Source: Spongospora subterranea f. sp. subterranea (Eukaryota > Endomyxa: Phytomyxea > Phytomyxea > Plasmodiophorida). From it: a DNA stretch of 64,000 nucleotides. Position 1 is the first letter of the stretch. Each line of letters opens with the position of its first letter. Location of the stretch: contig JAUGWO010000247.1 in the NCBI GenBank assembly GCA_049724395.1, positions 1 to 64,000 on the forward strand. Reading direction: 5' to 3'. The notes beneath the pieces were generated by a model. It had not been told where the DNA came from. It saw only the letters and a program-made list of their open reading frames with translations, and made no database searches. The position numbers were made by a program, and so were the translations under genes. Shown here piece by piece: positions 22,227 to 33,119 of this stretch.

Positions 22227-23252
22227 ATGGATTCTTCAACAGCCAACCATGATTCTGACGCGTTGCCTCTCTCTGTGATCGTATCTCGACTGAATTCGTC
22301 TCAGTTATCAGCTCAGATGGCAGCATCGCAACATAGGCGATCAGGCGCCTTAGACAATTGCACATATCAGCAAGGATACCAGGATCAGCTGGTTTTTATT
22401 TGTTTGACTTGTCGAGTTCGACAGCCTCATGGATTCTGTCTGGCGTGCTCTATGAATTGCCATTTATCTCACGATGTTATTGAGATTGGGAAAAAGAGGT
22501 CTTTCCGATGCGATTGCTGTACTGACAGAATCAAACACCAATGTCAACTCAACTCAAGCTCTACAAATCAGGACAATAACGACAATGTCTATGGGCAGAA
22601 TTTTCTTGGTTTATTCTGCCATTGTAGTAGCCCATATGACCCAGAAGTGGAGACTAGAGATATGATCATGTGTTGTCGATGTCAGGACTGGTTTCATTAT
22701 CATCCCGACTGTATCGGTAGTGCGGCGGAAGCCGACATCGACCGGCGAGCGTTCTTATGTAGGTCGTGTGTGCAAACAGCCCCGCTACTAGCACTATATG
22801 GAAGGGCTCTCGAGGTCAAAGGTTCAGTTGAAGGTCATTGTACCAAACCTCGTGATCCATCAGATGAATCCCGGTGTCAGGGCATGTTCATCGCTGACGA
22901 TGTTGCGTCTCGAATGTGTCAATGTGACTCATGTTCAGTCGAGATCGTTGACCAAGGATTGCAGTTCGTGTTTTCACGAGATGATGGTGATGAAACTGAT
23001 GATGATAGTGAAGATCATCATACGGAAGCGGAGCTATCCCCAGAGTTTGACCCCGGCCTGATGCTTGATCGTGCACTATCGGTACTGCCACGAGAAGCGG
23101 CAATCGAAGGTGCTATGAAGTTCCGGCGCTTCACCGATGGGATTATCCAAGGTTTAAGGCAGGTTATGGATGGGCAGAATGACCACGTGATCACAGTAGA
23201 AGACGTCAATAACATATGCCAGAACATACTTGGCAAAAGAAATCGTGAATAA
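22227..23252 (+). CDS. UBR7: UBR7-type E3 ligase (UBR box plus PHD finger)
   Basis: An intronless frame of 341 codons. Residues ~45-100 form a UBR-box-like Cys/His zinc domain (CTYQQGYQDQLVFICLTC, CLACSMNCHLSHDV, FRCDCC). Residues ~130-195 form a PHD-type finger (LFCHCSSPYDPEVETRD, MIMCCRCQDWFHYHPDC, FLCRSC). The order and spacing match UBR7, a ubiquitin ligase reported to modify histone H2B. A second Cys cluster (CQCDSC) and an acidic stretch (DDGDETDDDSEDHH) follow, and the C terminus is helical. At 341 residues it is somewhat shorter than the human protein. The divergently oriented gene downstream (CBS protein) ends 60 bp away, so the two are convergent. Confidence 0.9.
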   Translation: MDSSTANHDSDALPLSVIVSRLNSSQLSAQMAASQHRRSGALDNCTYQQGYQDQLVFICLTCRVRQPHGFCLACSMNCHLSHDVIEIGKKRSFRCDCCTDRIKHQCQLNSSSTNQDNNDNVYGQNFLGLFCHCSSPYDPEVETRDMIMCCRCQDWFHYHPDCIGSAAEADIDRRAFLCRSCVQTAPLLALYGRALEVKGSVEGHCTKPRDPSDESRCQGMFIADDVASRMCQCDSCSVEIVDQGLQFVFSRDDGDETDDDSEDHHTEAELSPEFDPGLMLDRALSVLPREAAIEGAMKFRRFTDGIIQGLRQVMDGQNDHVITVEDVNNICQNILGKRNRE

Positions 23253-23313
23253 AGTGGTATCACTAACTGTTGTTTCCATGAAATAATTCACAGCTCAATA
23301 TTTATCAGTAAGT

Positions 23314-24300
23314 TCATTTGTTCAATTCGATTACAGTATTTAGCAGATCGGTGGTGCTAATAACACCTTTTGCAACGTGATCCTGGCAAACGTATATGCG
23401 ATGTGCATGTGTAGCGACGATCTTGCCCATAGTATGCTCAACTGTTGCGTTCGGATGAACGACGTAGACCGGAGAAGCGTCTTTGACATTGATGCTCGAT
23501 CGCAAGAGATCGGATTTGTAATCGCCAACCGACCGATTGAGAGTATTGTTTAAATCTTGCATCGTCGGTTGCATCATTAGATACTTGGTGTCACTCAAAG
23601 AAAATACCATGATGATATGATAATCCTCATCGACCAACCCAACAGAACTCACTTCCTTCGCCACCATCGTCTGAAGACAGTGAATCAAAGAGGTCTCCAC
23701 GTCGCAGGTGACGACAGCGTCATGGCCTTGCATTCCCAAACCCAGATCATGTACAGATTTGGACATTAGCCCATTCAGCTGACCGCGAAGACCGTAAAGA
23801 ATCTTGATCAAATCCGACTGCGATATGACGCCAATGAATTTGCCATTGGAATCAGTTACCGGAAGGCGATGCCGGATCCGACCTTTGCCGCTGGTTGAAA
23901 CTAGGATTTTGCAGACCTCGTCCAACATAGAATCATGGCGTATAGAGCAGAAGCTATGTCCAGGAAAAAGCGCTGCAATCTCACCAGCTGTGGCCTGAGT
24001 CACGTCTTTATCTCTCAACAGTGAATCTAGCCAAGGATCAAGGCTGCTATGATCTTCCCGGCGGACGATTAGCTGAATGATATCCATGTAGTCAAGGAAT
24101 CCGATGAACGAATGGTCAGCTGGACTGAATACTGGTGCCGATGTGATTGAGGCATCAGCCAAGATTCGGCATGCCTCTGACAATGGGGTATTTGCAGAAA
24201 TAACAATAGGAACACGATGTGTAGGACGACTAGCCAGCACCGATTCGCATGTTATTTTAGACAGCAGCGAAAGCGGTGAGCACATATCGGGACCAAACAA
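23314..24300 (-). CDS. Four-CBS-domain protein, AMPK gamma (SNF4)-like
   Basis: An uninterrupted 328-codon frame. Four CBS motifs are visible at roughly residues 15-75, 95-165, 185-250 and 265-325. Each has the closing strand-helix pattern: FIGFLDYMDIIQLI, FIGVISQSDLIKILYG, IIMVFSLSDTKYLM and AKGVISTTDLLNTVI. Two tandem Bateman modules are the architecture of AMPK gamma, which binds AMP/ATP and sets kinase activity. The S/T-x-x-D adenosine-phosphate contacts are kept in three or four motifs (SQSD, SLSD, STTD). No N-terminal carbohydrate-binding extension is present. It could also be a CBS protein outside AMPK. Confidence 0.8.
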   Translation of the reverse strand: MFGPDMCSPLSLLSKITCESVLASRPTHRVPIVISANTPLSEACRILADASITSAPVFSPADHSFIGFLDYMDIIQLIVRREDHSSLDPWLDSLLRDKDVTQATAGEIAALFPGHSFCSIRHDSMLDEVCKILVSTSGKGRIRHRLPVTDSNGKFIGVISQSDLIKILYGLRGQLNGLMSKSVHDLGLGMQGHDAVVTCDVETSLIHCLQTMVAKEVSSVGLVDEDYHIIMVFSLSDTKYLMMQPTMQDLNNTLNRSVGDYKSDLLRSSINVKDASPVYVVHPNATVEHTMGKIVATHAHRIYVCQDHVAKGVISTTDLLNTVIELNK

Positions 24301-25377
24301 CGAAAATCCTGGACAAAGCGTAAGCTGGAACCTGGTGTGAACGGAACCAATGCGGAAAACCGGCAGGAAAAGATTGGTGTTGATGGCCGAGGGAGGGCTG
24401 CCCTGTTATTAATATCAGGTTGAGGGTTGCGAGCAGGGGGGGGGGGGCACACACCACACTCAACGGGCAATGCCTCCACTACGGTTACATACACACACAC
24501 GTCAAGTCGCCATTTGACAAGCGGCGGGCGGGGTAGCGCACCGACTCGGGTAAAACCTGCAGCTCTCCTGCCGCCGCCTCCCAACCAAGGTTGCCGGTTA
24601 TTATTCGTGAAGATCTTGTTCGAGGCCATTGCCGATAGGGGTTTTGAATGTTAGTTTTCATTAGCAATCCAATTCGGATATGCATATTCAGCTGATCCTC
24701 CTCTGTCATTCTGTATCCCGATGCTAATGCTAATGGAATACTGCATTTTCCATAGTATATTAAAGAAATCATCACAACATAGTCATAACCGCGGACGTAG
24801 ACAATGCAATCTCTGCGATTCGCGTTGCTCCACACCTATCGATGAGTGCGAAACATTTCGAATCAGTCCCAAACATCATGATACTACTTATGGAGCCGGT
24901 CTTGTTATACGTAGAGGGTTTGTTGTGAACCACTCTCAGAAATAAAAGCAATGATCATATAGGTTTGCTCAATTGATCCTTGGACACAGAATTTTTTTTG
25001 AACTAGAAGTTAGGAGTATCATCTATTCGATCATCTAACACATGCTTACCATCGTAGATTGGTCCCTTTGAACATGCGATTTAGCTAACGTCGCTATGAA
25101 CAGCTCGTAATGATAAAACATGATGATAAATAACAAATCAAGAGCAGAAGAAATGTGACAGTGTCTGATGCCTCTTCACTGGATGATTCATATAGCAGAT
25201 GTTAAGGGTTCCTATTCCAGGGCAGGCAGGTACATGGCGGCATGGTCGTCTGCCCAATCTTATTCTGATCTTCGGATGGTCACAGAACCTGGCCTGAATT
25301 CCCATCCGGCCGGTCTCTGGTAGCCTCTTGTACGGGAGCGAACCTGACGAACGTTCAGCCACTGAGAACGGGGGAGT
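24301..25377. other. Intergenic; contains a run of 12 G
   Basis: About 1.1 kb without a supportable gene. A homopolymer of 12 G lies at about 24,436-24,447, followed closely by a CA-rich run (CACACACACAC near 24,490). The first 300 bp are the 5' side of the CBS gene. Confidence 0.5.
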
Positions 25378-26379
25378 ATGGAAGGCCATCTCCAGACCAG
25401 TAATCAGGTCTATTCGCTTCAAGCCTATAACGAGGCGAAAGCAATGCTCATGTTGCCATCAATCGCAGCTCTGGATGCAGTTCTCGATATGCTTCACGCC
25501 AATGTCAAAACCCAGTTGGAACGAGCAGGTATTCGATGGACAGCTAGTGCAGTATTGAACGAGAGCACTAATAAGGTTCGCCAAGTGTGCCTGCAATTGG
25601 TATCTGAGAGGGATCAAACGCGAGGCGAAAACTTAGTTCTGAAACAAAAGGTGGACGACTATGAAGCAGGGAAGATTACTGTACTAAAGGAAGCAAGAGA
25701 CCAACAGGCAAAGATTCTTCATTCAATGAAAGAGAGCGTGATCAGGGAACGGAAATCAATCGCTCGAGAATATCGAGCGAAGTGGAAGAGTCAACAGGAA
25801 TCACTGATTCAGGATGTGCGAAAAGAATATGATCAGCTGAACCAAGAACTGATGGAGAAGGTGTTGCAGCAGTTAAATCAAGTTGAGGATTCCTATTTGA
25901 TTGCCTGCAAATCCCATCATACCGTAATTGATGGGATTCATTCCCAGCTGAAAAACAGCACTCACGATATTCGTCGCAGAATCGACGACGATCGCGAACT
26001 GTTGAGTCAGGCTTGCGATTTGATCGCTAGACTTGATGAACAGCTTTCCGATGCACATGCACGGATCCATTGTTTACAGATACGTATCAACGAAATGGCG
26101 CGCGATCGGTCATTGGATCTCGCAACCAGCTCAGAGGACAGGTGTATTCGAGCGATAGAGAAGTCGGGAAGCAGAAAGGTCGAAAACGCTAGACTGCGAT
26201 TTGAACAGAAGATCATGAGCGTTCAACAGGGGCACGACTCTCAACTCCAGAAGATCGAGGAACGAGTTCGGGGCATCATTCAAAAAAAGGATGAGGAGAT
26301 GACGGTAATGAGGGAGGTGATAGCTGCATTAACCGGGCAGTTGGAAGAAATGACTAATGTCGCAGCAAATGATCAGTGA
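25378..26379 (+). CDS. Coiled-coil protein of unknown function
   Basis: A 333-codon open frame without introns. From about residue 60 it is almost wholly heptad-patterned helix with high Glu, Gln, Lys and Arg, for example KSIAREYRAKWKSQQESL and LISQLDEQ-like stretches. It ends in VRGIIQKKDEEMTVMREVIA, a pattern common at the C-terminal end of centrosomal or axonemal coiled-coil proteins. I cannot assign a family. The neighbourhood gives no clue, although the genome has other ciliary genes. The start is the first ATG in a frame whose composition matches coding sequence. Confidence 0.7.
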   Translation: MEGHLQTSNQVYSLQAYNEAKAMLMLPSIAALDAVLDMLHANVKTQLERAGIRWTASAVLNESTNKVRQVCLQLVSERDQTRGENLVLKQKVDDYEAGKITVLKEARDQQAKILHSMKESVIRERKSIAREYRAKWKSQQESLIQDVRKEYDQLNQELMEKVLQQLNQVEDSYLIACKSHHTVIDGIHSQLKNSTHDIRRRIDDDRELLSQACDLIARLDEQLSDAHARIHCLQIRINEMARDRSLDLATSSEDRCIRAIEKSGSRKVENARLRFEQKIMSVQQGHDSQLQKIEERVRGIIQKKDEEMTVMREVIAALTGQLEEMTNVAANDQ

Positions 26380-26709
26380 CAATGACCGAGAAGATAAACA
26401 ACTGATATATTAATTATTCGAAATGCAGCATAAGTTGAGTCCATACCTGGCTGATAATTGCCAATGCTTGCCAAGAATAAAATTCTCGCAACGTTCGAGC
26501 TAATCTCACGAAGACATCAAACTTACCGCACCGCCATGTCAGAACATGATTCTTATGTACCTGAAGGAACTTTCGAAGTTTCTCGTTATAGCGACCAGAA
26601 ACTATGGGACAGTTCTCCTTCGCCAAACATTGTTTCGCGCTACATTTCAGATTTCACTCGCATCTGGCGTTGGCGACGTGGCAAGAGTGTTTTCAACCAG
26701 ATATCATTA

Positions 26710-28238
26710 TTATGTTAGGTCAATATTTGGGTTCGCTCTGATTGCTTCTGCAACTGGTTTGACGGCGTCCATCCTCGGGACCGACGGTAGGTCGTATTCA
26801 GTGGCAAAGGCTTCCTGCTGCTCTTGCATGGAATCCAGCAGCTCTAATTCGTCTTCAAGGTCATTCATGTCCTCCCCTCCTGTCACATCTGAAAAAACTG
26901 TCATTATTCCATACTGGAAATGTTAAAAATTTACCCTGAGATAATGCTTGGTCAAGCTCACTGGCATCCGCAAGTGTTTCTTCCAGTTCGGCCATGAAAT
27001 CGCCAGCAGATTCGGCGTCCAAACCACATTCACGCTGTATCTGGATAACGGCTTGCGATGCTTGTTTCATAGCCCCGAAGACTTCCCTGTTAGAATGCGA
27101 AGATGATATCCTGAGGAGAAGCCCTTGCAGATTGTGAAGCTGTTGACTGCGCGTGTTTTCCTCCTTTTCCAAAGCCTGGCGTTGATAAATCTCGTCAAGT
27201 CACATTCCAAAGACGACATAGCTTGCATCTAACCTTGGCTCCTGCCAAATGATATTTCGCAAGAGTTTTGCTGTGATTGCGTAAAGCTGCTCTGACTTCG
27301 GCCATCTTTTCTGTGCGTTTCGCCTCCAAAATTGCTAGATGCTCAACAAGATACTGCATTGTATATTTGAGATTGGCGATACTTCTGTCTGATTCTGAAA
27401 CGGGTTGAACTGGAGAATGGGGACTACTTGTAATTTTGGCGAACATCGTGTTCGCTTGCCCATAAAAGGTGGCAATCTTGTTATCAGCAGCCAACTGACG
27501 AAGAAGTATTTGCGCATCCAGATCAACTCGAGAAGCATTGGATTCGAACAAGTTTTTCACGACTGCATCCGTACTTGGACGAGAAGCTACTAACGCTTTG
27601 ATCTGGTTAAAATCCAGGATACGGTCAACCTCGTTGAAGGTCGATGAGAGCAGCGTTTCCAATAATTCAGCAGCCCTTTCCTTGGCAACATCAACGAAGA
27701 AGTAGGGGCCAAGAGGCGTTGAACCAGAATTTTTCAAAAAGACTTGGGTTATACCAGATGCAACGTATGCCCAGATATTTGTTAAAAAGTTAGGAGGTTT
27801 AAGAAACAGAGGCACCGAGCTTAACTGGCCGTTGTCAACTAATTTCCTCATGACGTCCGGAATACATTCAGGATACATTCCTTGTCGATTGAAATGGCGA
27901 ATAATTTCGTCGTGAGATATGTGCAAAGTTCCGTTCTGGCTACTATAGAGTCTCATTGCCTCTAGCCACCAATTGATGTGGGCAGCATGACCTTCAGGAT
28001 CAATATCAGCAGAAGGAGCATCCGCAAATCGAATTGCCTATTTTCATCACGGTTAAAACAGGATATTTGCAGCTGATAGACAACCAACCATCAATCGGTC
28101 GTCCTCCCATCCTTCTGGGTACACCGGTGGTTGATAATTGGGAAAAGCGGACGAAGCGCGCGATGTTACTGGCGACTCTGATGGATGAAAAGCCAATCTA
28201 ATCGGCGAAAACGGGGGAGACCGTGCCCATGACGTCAT
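26710..28238 (-). CDS. CHMP7: CHMP7 (ESCRT-III/ESCRT-II hybrid, SNF7 family)
   Basis: At least four minus-strand exons. The first (28,053-28,238) has YPEGWEDDRLMVGCLSAA, matching the CHMP7 N terminus. The second (27,195-~28,040) has NWWLEAMRLYSSQNGTLHIS and EIIRHFNRQGMYPECIPDVM, the winged-helix ESCRT-II-like half, then the SNF7 half (LKYTMQYLVEHLAILEAK). A 58-nt intron joins HLAGAK to ALEKEENTRSQQ, and a ~46-nt intron joins LDQALSQ to DVTGGEDMNDLEDELELL. The C terminus is acidic with a MIM-like helix. CHMP7 recruits ESCRT-III to the reforming nuclear envelope through LEM2. The junction near 28,040-28,060 does not splice cleanly as written. The neighbouring TMEM201 gene is also a nuclear-envelope protein. 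Confidence 0.85.
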
Positions 28239-28826
28239 TGAGCAATTATCTTGATGGAGATTCCGTTATTATTCATAATGATAGAATGTGACACAGGCAG
28301 ACACATGTTCAGATCCCGACAGACGGGCTGCGTACACCATACCTCCGCCCTCTCTGTACAGGTGCTGTACATGTATTTACAGTACAGTTGTTCATTCAAA
28401 CAATCATGGGCTGCGCTCGCACTATCCCGAACATTTTTCAGCGCTGTGTACTCTGTATTTTGTTGGCGCTGGTGGCAAGAGTGGGATGCACTGTCGGCCT
28501 TAGGTGCACTTGGTCGTCGACCACTGAGACGTCCTTTGGATGACCAATGGACATCGGTCTTGATATTGATGCCGTTGATGTCGCTGGAGAACGTTCTGCT
28601 ACTACCGCGATGGGTAGTAAGAAGAACACGCATCACAAAAGTTCAACTTAATTTTGGCAACTGCTCGTTGCCTGTGAAGGACTTGGCTGTGTCGAAGATT
28701 TTTAGATTTGAGAAATTTGGCAGCCCTTGTTTTTCTATTGATTTATTCAGCCACTTGAAACGTCCTCGAGTCGGTGTTCCTCATGTCATTCTTCAAACTC
28801 TGCTATTTTTTCTCCTATTTGCAGTA
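28239..28826. other. Region upstream of CHMP7, no supported gene
   Basis: An open frame exists on the plus strand but shows no conserved pattern and extends into the foldback element at 28,827, so I do not call it a gene. Confidence 0.4.
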
Positions 28827-29195
28827 TCAGCGACTGCAGTTTCTCCGTTGCCGAAATCGACGTGCCTGGCAGGAAGCCGAACTTCGATAATCTTGTAGCT
28901 GCAGTTTCGTCCTTCGCCGAAAGATGTCCTCGAGGATAACGCTGGACCACAAGGTTCACAAAGTATGGTATTCAGGCTGATAATGATGTCGAGGACCCGG
29001 AGATCGTGGCTCCGATTGTATGTGAGCGGGTTGGGTAGCTGCATTCAGCACACATAGCCTGATTACCATATTCGGCGAATCTTGTGGTCCAGCGCTATCC
29101 GCACCGATCCAGGATATCTCTCGGCGAAGGCCGAAACTGCAGCTACAGGATTACTGAAAGTTCGGCTTTGAGCAAGACACGTCGATTCCGTTCAA
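28827..29195. repeat. Foldback (MITE-like) element with ~145-nt arms
   Basis: The left arm (28,827-28,976) and right arm (29,053-29,195) are inverted copies around a ~75-nt spacer. Matching blocks include TGTAGCTGCAGTTTCG, AAGCCGAACTT, CCTTCGCCGA and AGCGCTGGACCACAAG with their complements. Within each arm CTGCAGTTTC occurs twice about 60 nt apart, so the arm itself is a partial tandem duplication. Identity between arms is roughly 80-85% by eye. No coding capacity is visible. Confidence 0.85.
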
Positions 29196-30053
29196 GGAAG
29201 AAACTGCAGTCGATAGCAGAGTTTCCTCTCTAGTGATTGTCGATTGTCACCAATATCATCATCAAGTTGAACGCCCGATTCTTCTTTATCCTTCAAACTT
29301 TACTTAAAAAATACGAACGATCTAATGTAAACAGTACTTGAAGGCAAAGTCCCAAACTACACCAAGATCGGGGAATGCAAAGCGAATAGGACTTCAATTG
29401 AGGGTTCCACGATCATGTCCGTTTCCCAGCTGGCGACATTAGAATGTCCTCGTCATCATTCTTGCACTGATTATTTTAGCTGCTTTTTCATGCTCTTGGT
29501 CGTATCCAGAAAACTGGCGGTTGTCGGAAAGACTATATTGTAAGTTCTCGAATCTGGTGCCTGTGCTTTGTGGCGCGTCGCTGACTGCAGCGGTACTTAA
29601 ACCATTTTGAACAATGCTTTGCTTCGTTGTCATTGATTATCTATCAAAAAGTGAGAGCTAGGTTCGAGAAGAATCAGGATTAAAGGCAACGAAGGACGAG
29701 ATGATCAAGTCTTTGGGCCATTTACGGAACGTGCTCGAATAGTCTCCGCCTTCACCATCATCTACTGCGACACTTCCAATTAGACGATCGGAGAGTTGGA
29801 TAATCGCAATAGATGATGAAGAAGGGGTCGCAGTAGATGAAAGCGGATGATTCAGACGGGGTCATTAACAATCGGACGACTGAAGATTGTTTGTTGCAGG
29901 AGCTAAAACAAATGGGGTCTTGGACAACATGGAACCCTTTACAATACACAATCTCAAATGCGGACTCCAGTGATCCATCAAAAGCGCCCGCTTCGACTGT
30001 TTTTGAGAATATTTGCTGGTCGTACTGACAGATAGAATTGACACACGATCGTA
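29196..30053. other. Spacer with a short inverted repeat; no gene
   Basis: Nothing codes convincingly here. CATCTACTGCGAC (near 29,758) and its complement GTCGCAGTAGATG (near 29,827) form a 13-bp perfect inverted repeat. The gypsy remnant starts shortly after. Confidence 0.5.
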
Positions 30054-31327
30054 CAGCAGAATCCCCCTCCTACTGCCGAAACCACGGCCCTACTTCTGTT
30101 CGATCATGTAATTCGCCTACACGGATGTCCCGAACAGATAATATCAGATCGTGGTCCACAATTTATTTCCAAATTCTGGAAACGCACGTTCGAACTCCTC
30201 GATGTGGACGTATCCCTGACCTCGGGCTATCATTGTCAGAGTAATGGTCAGGCGGAACGTTTCAGCCAGGCAATTGGTTTTTCTAATTACCGCCAGGACA
30301 ATTGGACGTCGTTGCTCCCTCAAGCCGAGTTTTCCTACAACAATTCCGTCCATGCCGCCCTGGGTGTCTCCCCCTTCTTCGCCTTGTAGGGCTACCATCC
30401 ACGTTTGGACCCGTCGGTTCCCACCACCTCTCAAGTTTCTCGCGCCGAATCCTACATATCCAACATCAAGGAGTTACATCAGTGGCTACGACAGAAGTTG
30501 AAATCGGCGCAGGCAACGTACAAGCATTTCGCTGATCGTTCCCGCTCCATTCCTCCATCGTACGCCGTCGGTCAATAAGTCTGGCTTTCCGCCGCCCATA
30601 TTCGGACGGCTCGACCTTGCCAAAAACTCGCTTCGCGCTGGCTCGGTCCCTTTCCCATCCGTCGGCTTATCGGTGACTCTGCAGTTGACCTCCTTCTTCC
30701 AAAATCAATGAGAGTCCATCCGGTATTCCATGTCTCCCTGATCTCCCCATTCACGGCAAACCCTTTTCCGGGTCGCAACAAGCCTCAACCCGATCCTATT
30801 CTTGTTAACACTGACCCGTCCATGTCTCCTCATTACACAGGTGAAACCCATTCTCGACTCACGTTATTTTCGGCGGAAGCTACAATATTTGATTGATTGG
30901 ACTGGTTACGGTCCCTCCGACCGTTCTTGGGAACCCGCTGCCACAATCTGTCAAGATGTCCCTGATCAAGTTGATCTCTTCCATCGCAAGCATCCATCCT
31001 TACCTGGTCCCTCTCTCCTGATGCCTGCGACCCAGCGCCGCGTCACGTTCGCGTCCGAGGATGCAGCTGTCCCTAAGGTTGTCCGTATGATTCCTGGCCA
31101 AGCGTCTGGCATCCGCTTGTCTAGGAGGGGGGTAATGTCATGATATCACCTTAAGTCCCGCCTCTATTTCCGGATAAGTGAGTCATCGTTACTTCCTGGA
31201 CGTTGAACTGTCAGATGATTTGACATTCATTGTCGAATCATCTGATTCAGTGTACCTTTAATACACACTGTTTGTTGCCAACTGCGGTTGTCTAACTCGT
31301 CTCATCCCACCCGGCGAGACTCTTACA
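30054..31327 (+). mobile_element. Ty3/gypsy chromovirus remnant: integrase end, chromodomain, 3' LTR
   Basis: The plus strand reads, with several frame changes and stops, the end of an integrase core (IISDRGPQFISKFWKRTF, LTSGYHCQSNGQAERF, NYRQDNWTSLLPQAEFSYNN) and its C-terminal region (VHPVFHVSLISPF). A chromodomain follows: YLIDWTGYGPSDRSWEPA, near 30,885-30,945. Then come a polypurine tract (about 31,122-31,132) and the 3' LTR. Protease, RT and RNase H are missing, so this is a 5'-truncated, decayed copy. The usual HPQ near the third active-site residue reads HCQ. Chromodomains direct integration to modified chromatin. Confidence 0.9.
31136..31327 (+). repeat. 3' LTR of the gypsy element (192 bp)
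   Basis: It begins TGTCATGATATC just after a purine tract (AGGAGGGGGG) and ends ACTCTTACA, giving the TG...CA termini of an LTR and the short TGT/ACA inverted ends. At 192 bp it is short for the group. The AT-rich element begins at the very next base, so the downstream flank of the LTR is not host sequence. Confidence 0.75.
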
Positions 31328-31328
31328 T

Positions 31329-33050
31329 TTATTCATTTTCATCGTCTGTCTCTGGCTCATCCTCCCATTCCTCATTTTCATCATCACTCTCAATAATTTC
31401 TTCATTATAATCAAATTCATAAACAATTCCATTTTCTTTATTATATATCCCCATTCTTTCATCAAGGAAATGTTCAGCTTTTTTCATTGCCGTTTCATAA
31501 TTTTTTAAGCATTTAAATTTCTTCCTTAATATTTCTTTTCCATCCATTTCTTTATAATATTTAGCGATATAAGATTTATTAACAGACATTTTCGGTTCAT
31601 ATCCACCTAATTCAACCATTTTCAATTCTCTCATTTTTGATTTTCTAATTTCTGGTATAGCTATATTAATCAGTTTAAGTTCTGGATTATCTTTATGCTC
31701 AATATATTACAATTTTCTATATAATCTATCTCTTTCTGTGTTCCAACTACATTAACAATAACTTTCATATTTTCAATTTTAACACCTTTCATCCTTTGAT
31801 ACACTATACAGTTTTTATTTGTAAAATGTTCTTCAAATCTTTTGTCCAAGTCCCGTAAAGTTTGACCAATATAAATCATCCCATTATAAACAATACTATA
31901 AATATATCCAGTAATTTGCTTTTCCAAATTAACGATAAAATTATTTTTTAAATTATCAAATTCTGATTTCAATACTTTATTTCTAACTTCTCCCCATTCT
32001 AACTTATTTAAATGAATTTGGTTTATATTTCTACATTTACTTAACACAACAGGCATTTTCATAACTCATTAATGGCAATTCGTATATATTATAATCACAA
32101 TCCACACTTTCTCCTTGTGCTCTATGCCCAGTTAAACAATAACCTAATTCAACAGCATTTTTAGGAACCTTACCGTTTATTAATCCATTTTCAAGGAATT
32201 CATATGTAAATTTATAATTTTTTACATTTCCGGTTTTTTACAATTTTTAATCATAATCAACTTATCCCCTATACTTATTTCTTTACTATAACGCCCATTA
32301 ATTTCTTTTCTTTTTTCATTTGTAAAACAGAAATTAGTTTTGTAATCCCCCAGAAATAATGGTTTATAATTTCGAAATTTCCTATTTCTTTCTAAATAAT
32401 TTGAGAAATCAATAGTTTCTTTATTTTCAAACCGACATTCTCCCTCAATTAAATCCTTTTCAATAAAGTTATTTCCACATAATTCCTTAAAAAAATCACA
32501 TTTCAATAAATTATATCTAAATTCATTCTTCAAAATAGCGCCATTTTGATTCAAGTCGGCAGATGCTATTATTTGAATATTTGGATTGGTTTTACTCCAA
32601 TTCCATAACTTTCCAAGAATTTCAATTGAACAATTAAATATTTCTCCAATGTTTAAAATATCAATACTCTTACTACTTTTGATGAATACTTTATTTTTAT
32701 CACCATCTACTCCCAGACCTAATAAATTATGTATACAGTAGTCATTGCCTCATAATTTGGCATATAATCCCTCATTGTTTGGACTGCTGAATTATTATCA
32801 CTGACACTCACTACCCTTTCACCGCTTAATAATGAATTAAGATAGTAATTACTAAATTGAATAATCTTTACCACAACCACCAGGACCAATCAAGCAGTAA
32901 TTTATTCATAAAATGTTTGATAACATAAAAAATCTTTTCAAATGTTTTTTTAAAAAATCAGTGGAATATGATACAGTATTCTCTGAAGGATAATCATGTT
33001 GCTTACGCAAATATTCATTACCGTTTAAGCGGTGTTTGTTGTCCCCGTTG
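31329..33050 (-). pseudogene. SF1 helicase with C-terminal GIY-YIG nuclease domain (frameshifted)
   Basis: The minus strand encodes, with about four single-base frame changes, one continuous protein of roughly 560 residues. YCLIGPGGCGK (Walker A, 32,867-32,887) is followed by ERVVSVSDNNSAVQTM, HNLLGLGVDGDKNKV, PNIQIIASADLNQNG (motif III-like), YCLTGHRAQGES (motif V/VI region, ~32,110-32,140) and VVLSKCRNINQIHL (the closing ALSR-like motif, ~32,012-32,053). These are the motifs of Pif1/RecD-type SF1 helicases. Only ~35 residues later comes GYIYSIVYNGMIYIG, then RFEEHF: a GIY-YIG nuclease (31,867-31,912). After another frame change a basic region and an acidic tail follow (EEWEDEPETDDENE). The helicase's last motif and the nuclease share one frame, which supports a true fusion. 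Confidence 0.7.
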
Positions 33051-33119
33051 TAATTTCCTGTAACTGGCTGAGCCAGGAAGAATCATGAGTTGCGGAGTTT
33101 CTTCATTCTGCTTTTCGTG

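Noticed and set aside
24436-24447. Run of 12 G as a functional G-quadruplex or regulatory site
   Set aside because: A single homopolymer without neighbouring G-tracts; its length may also be a sequencing artefact.
28251-28898. 215-codon plus-strand frame
   Set aside because: No conserved pattern and it runs into a foldback repeat, so it is probably a chance opening.
31329-33050. Mitochondrial intron origin for the AT-rich GIY-YIG gene
   Set aside because: Translation works with the standard code, the GIY-YIG is joined to an SF1 helicase, and no group I intron core or mitochondrial exon is visible.
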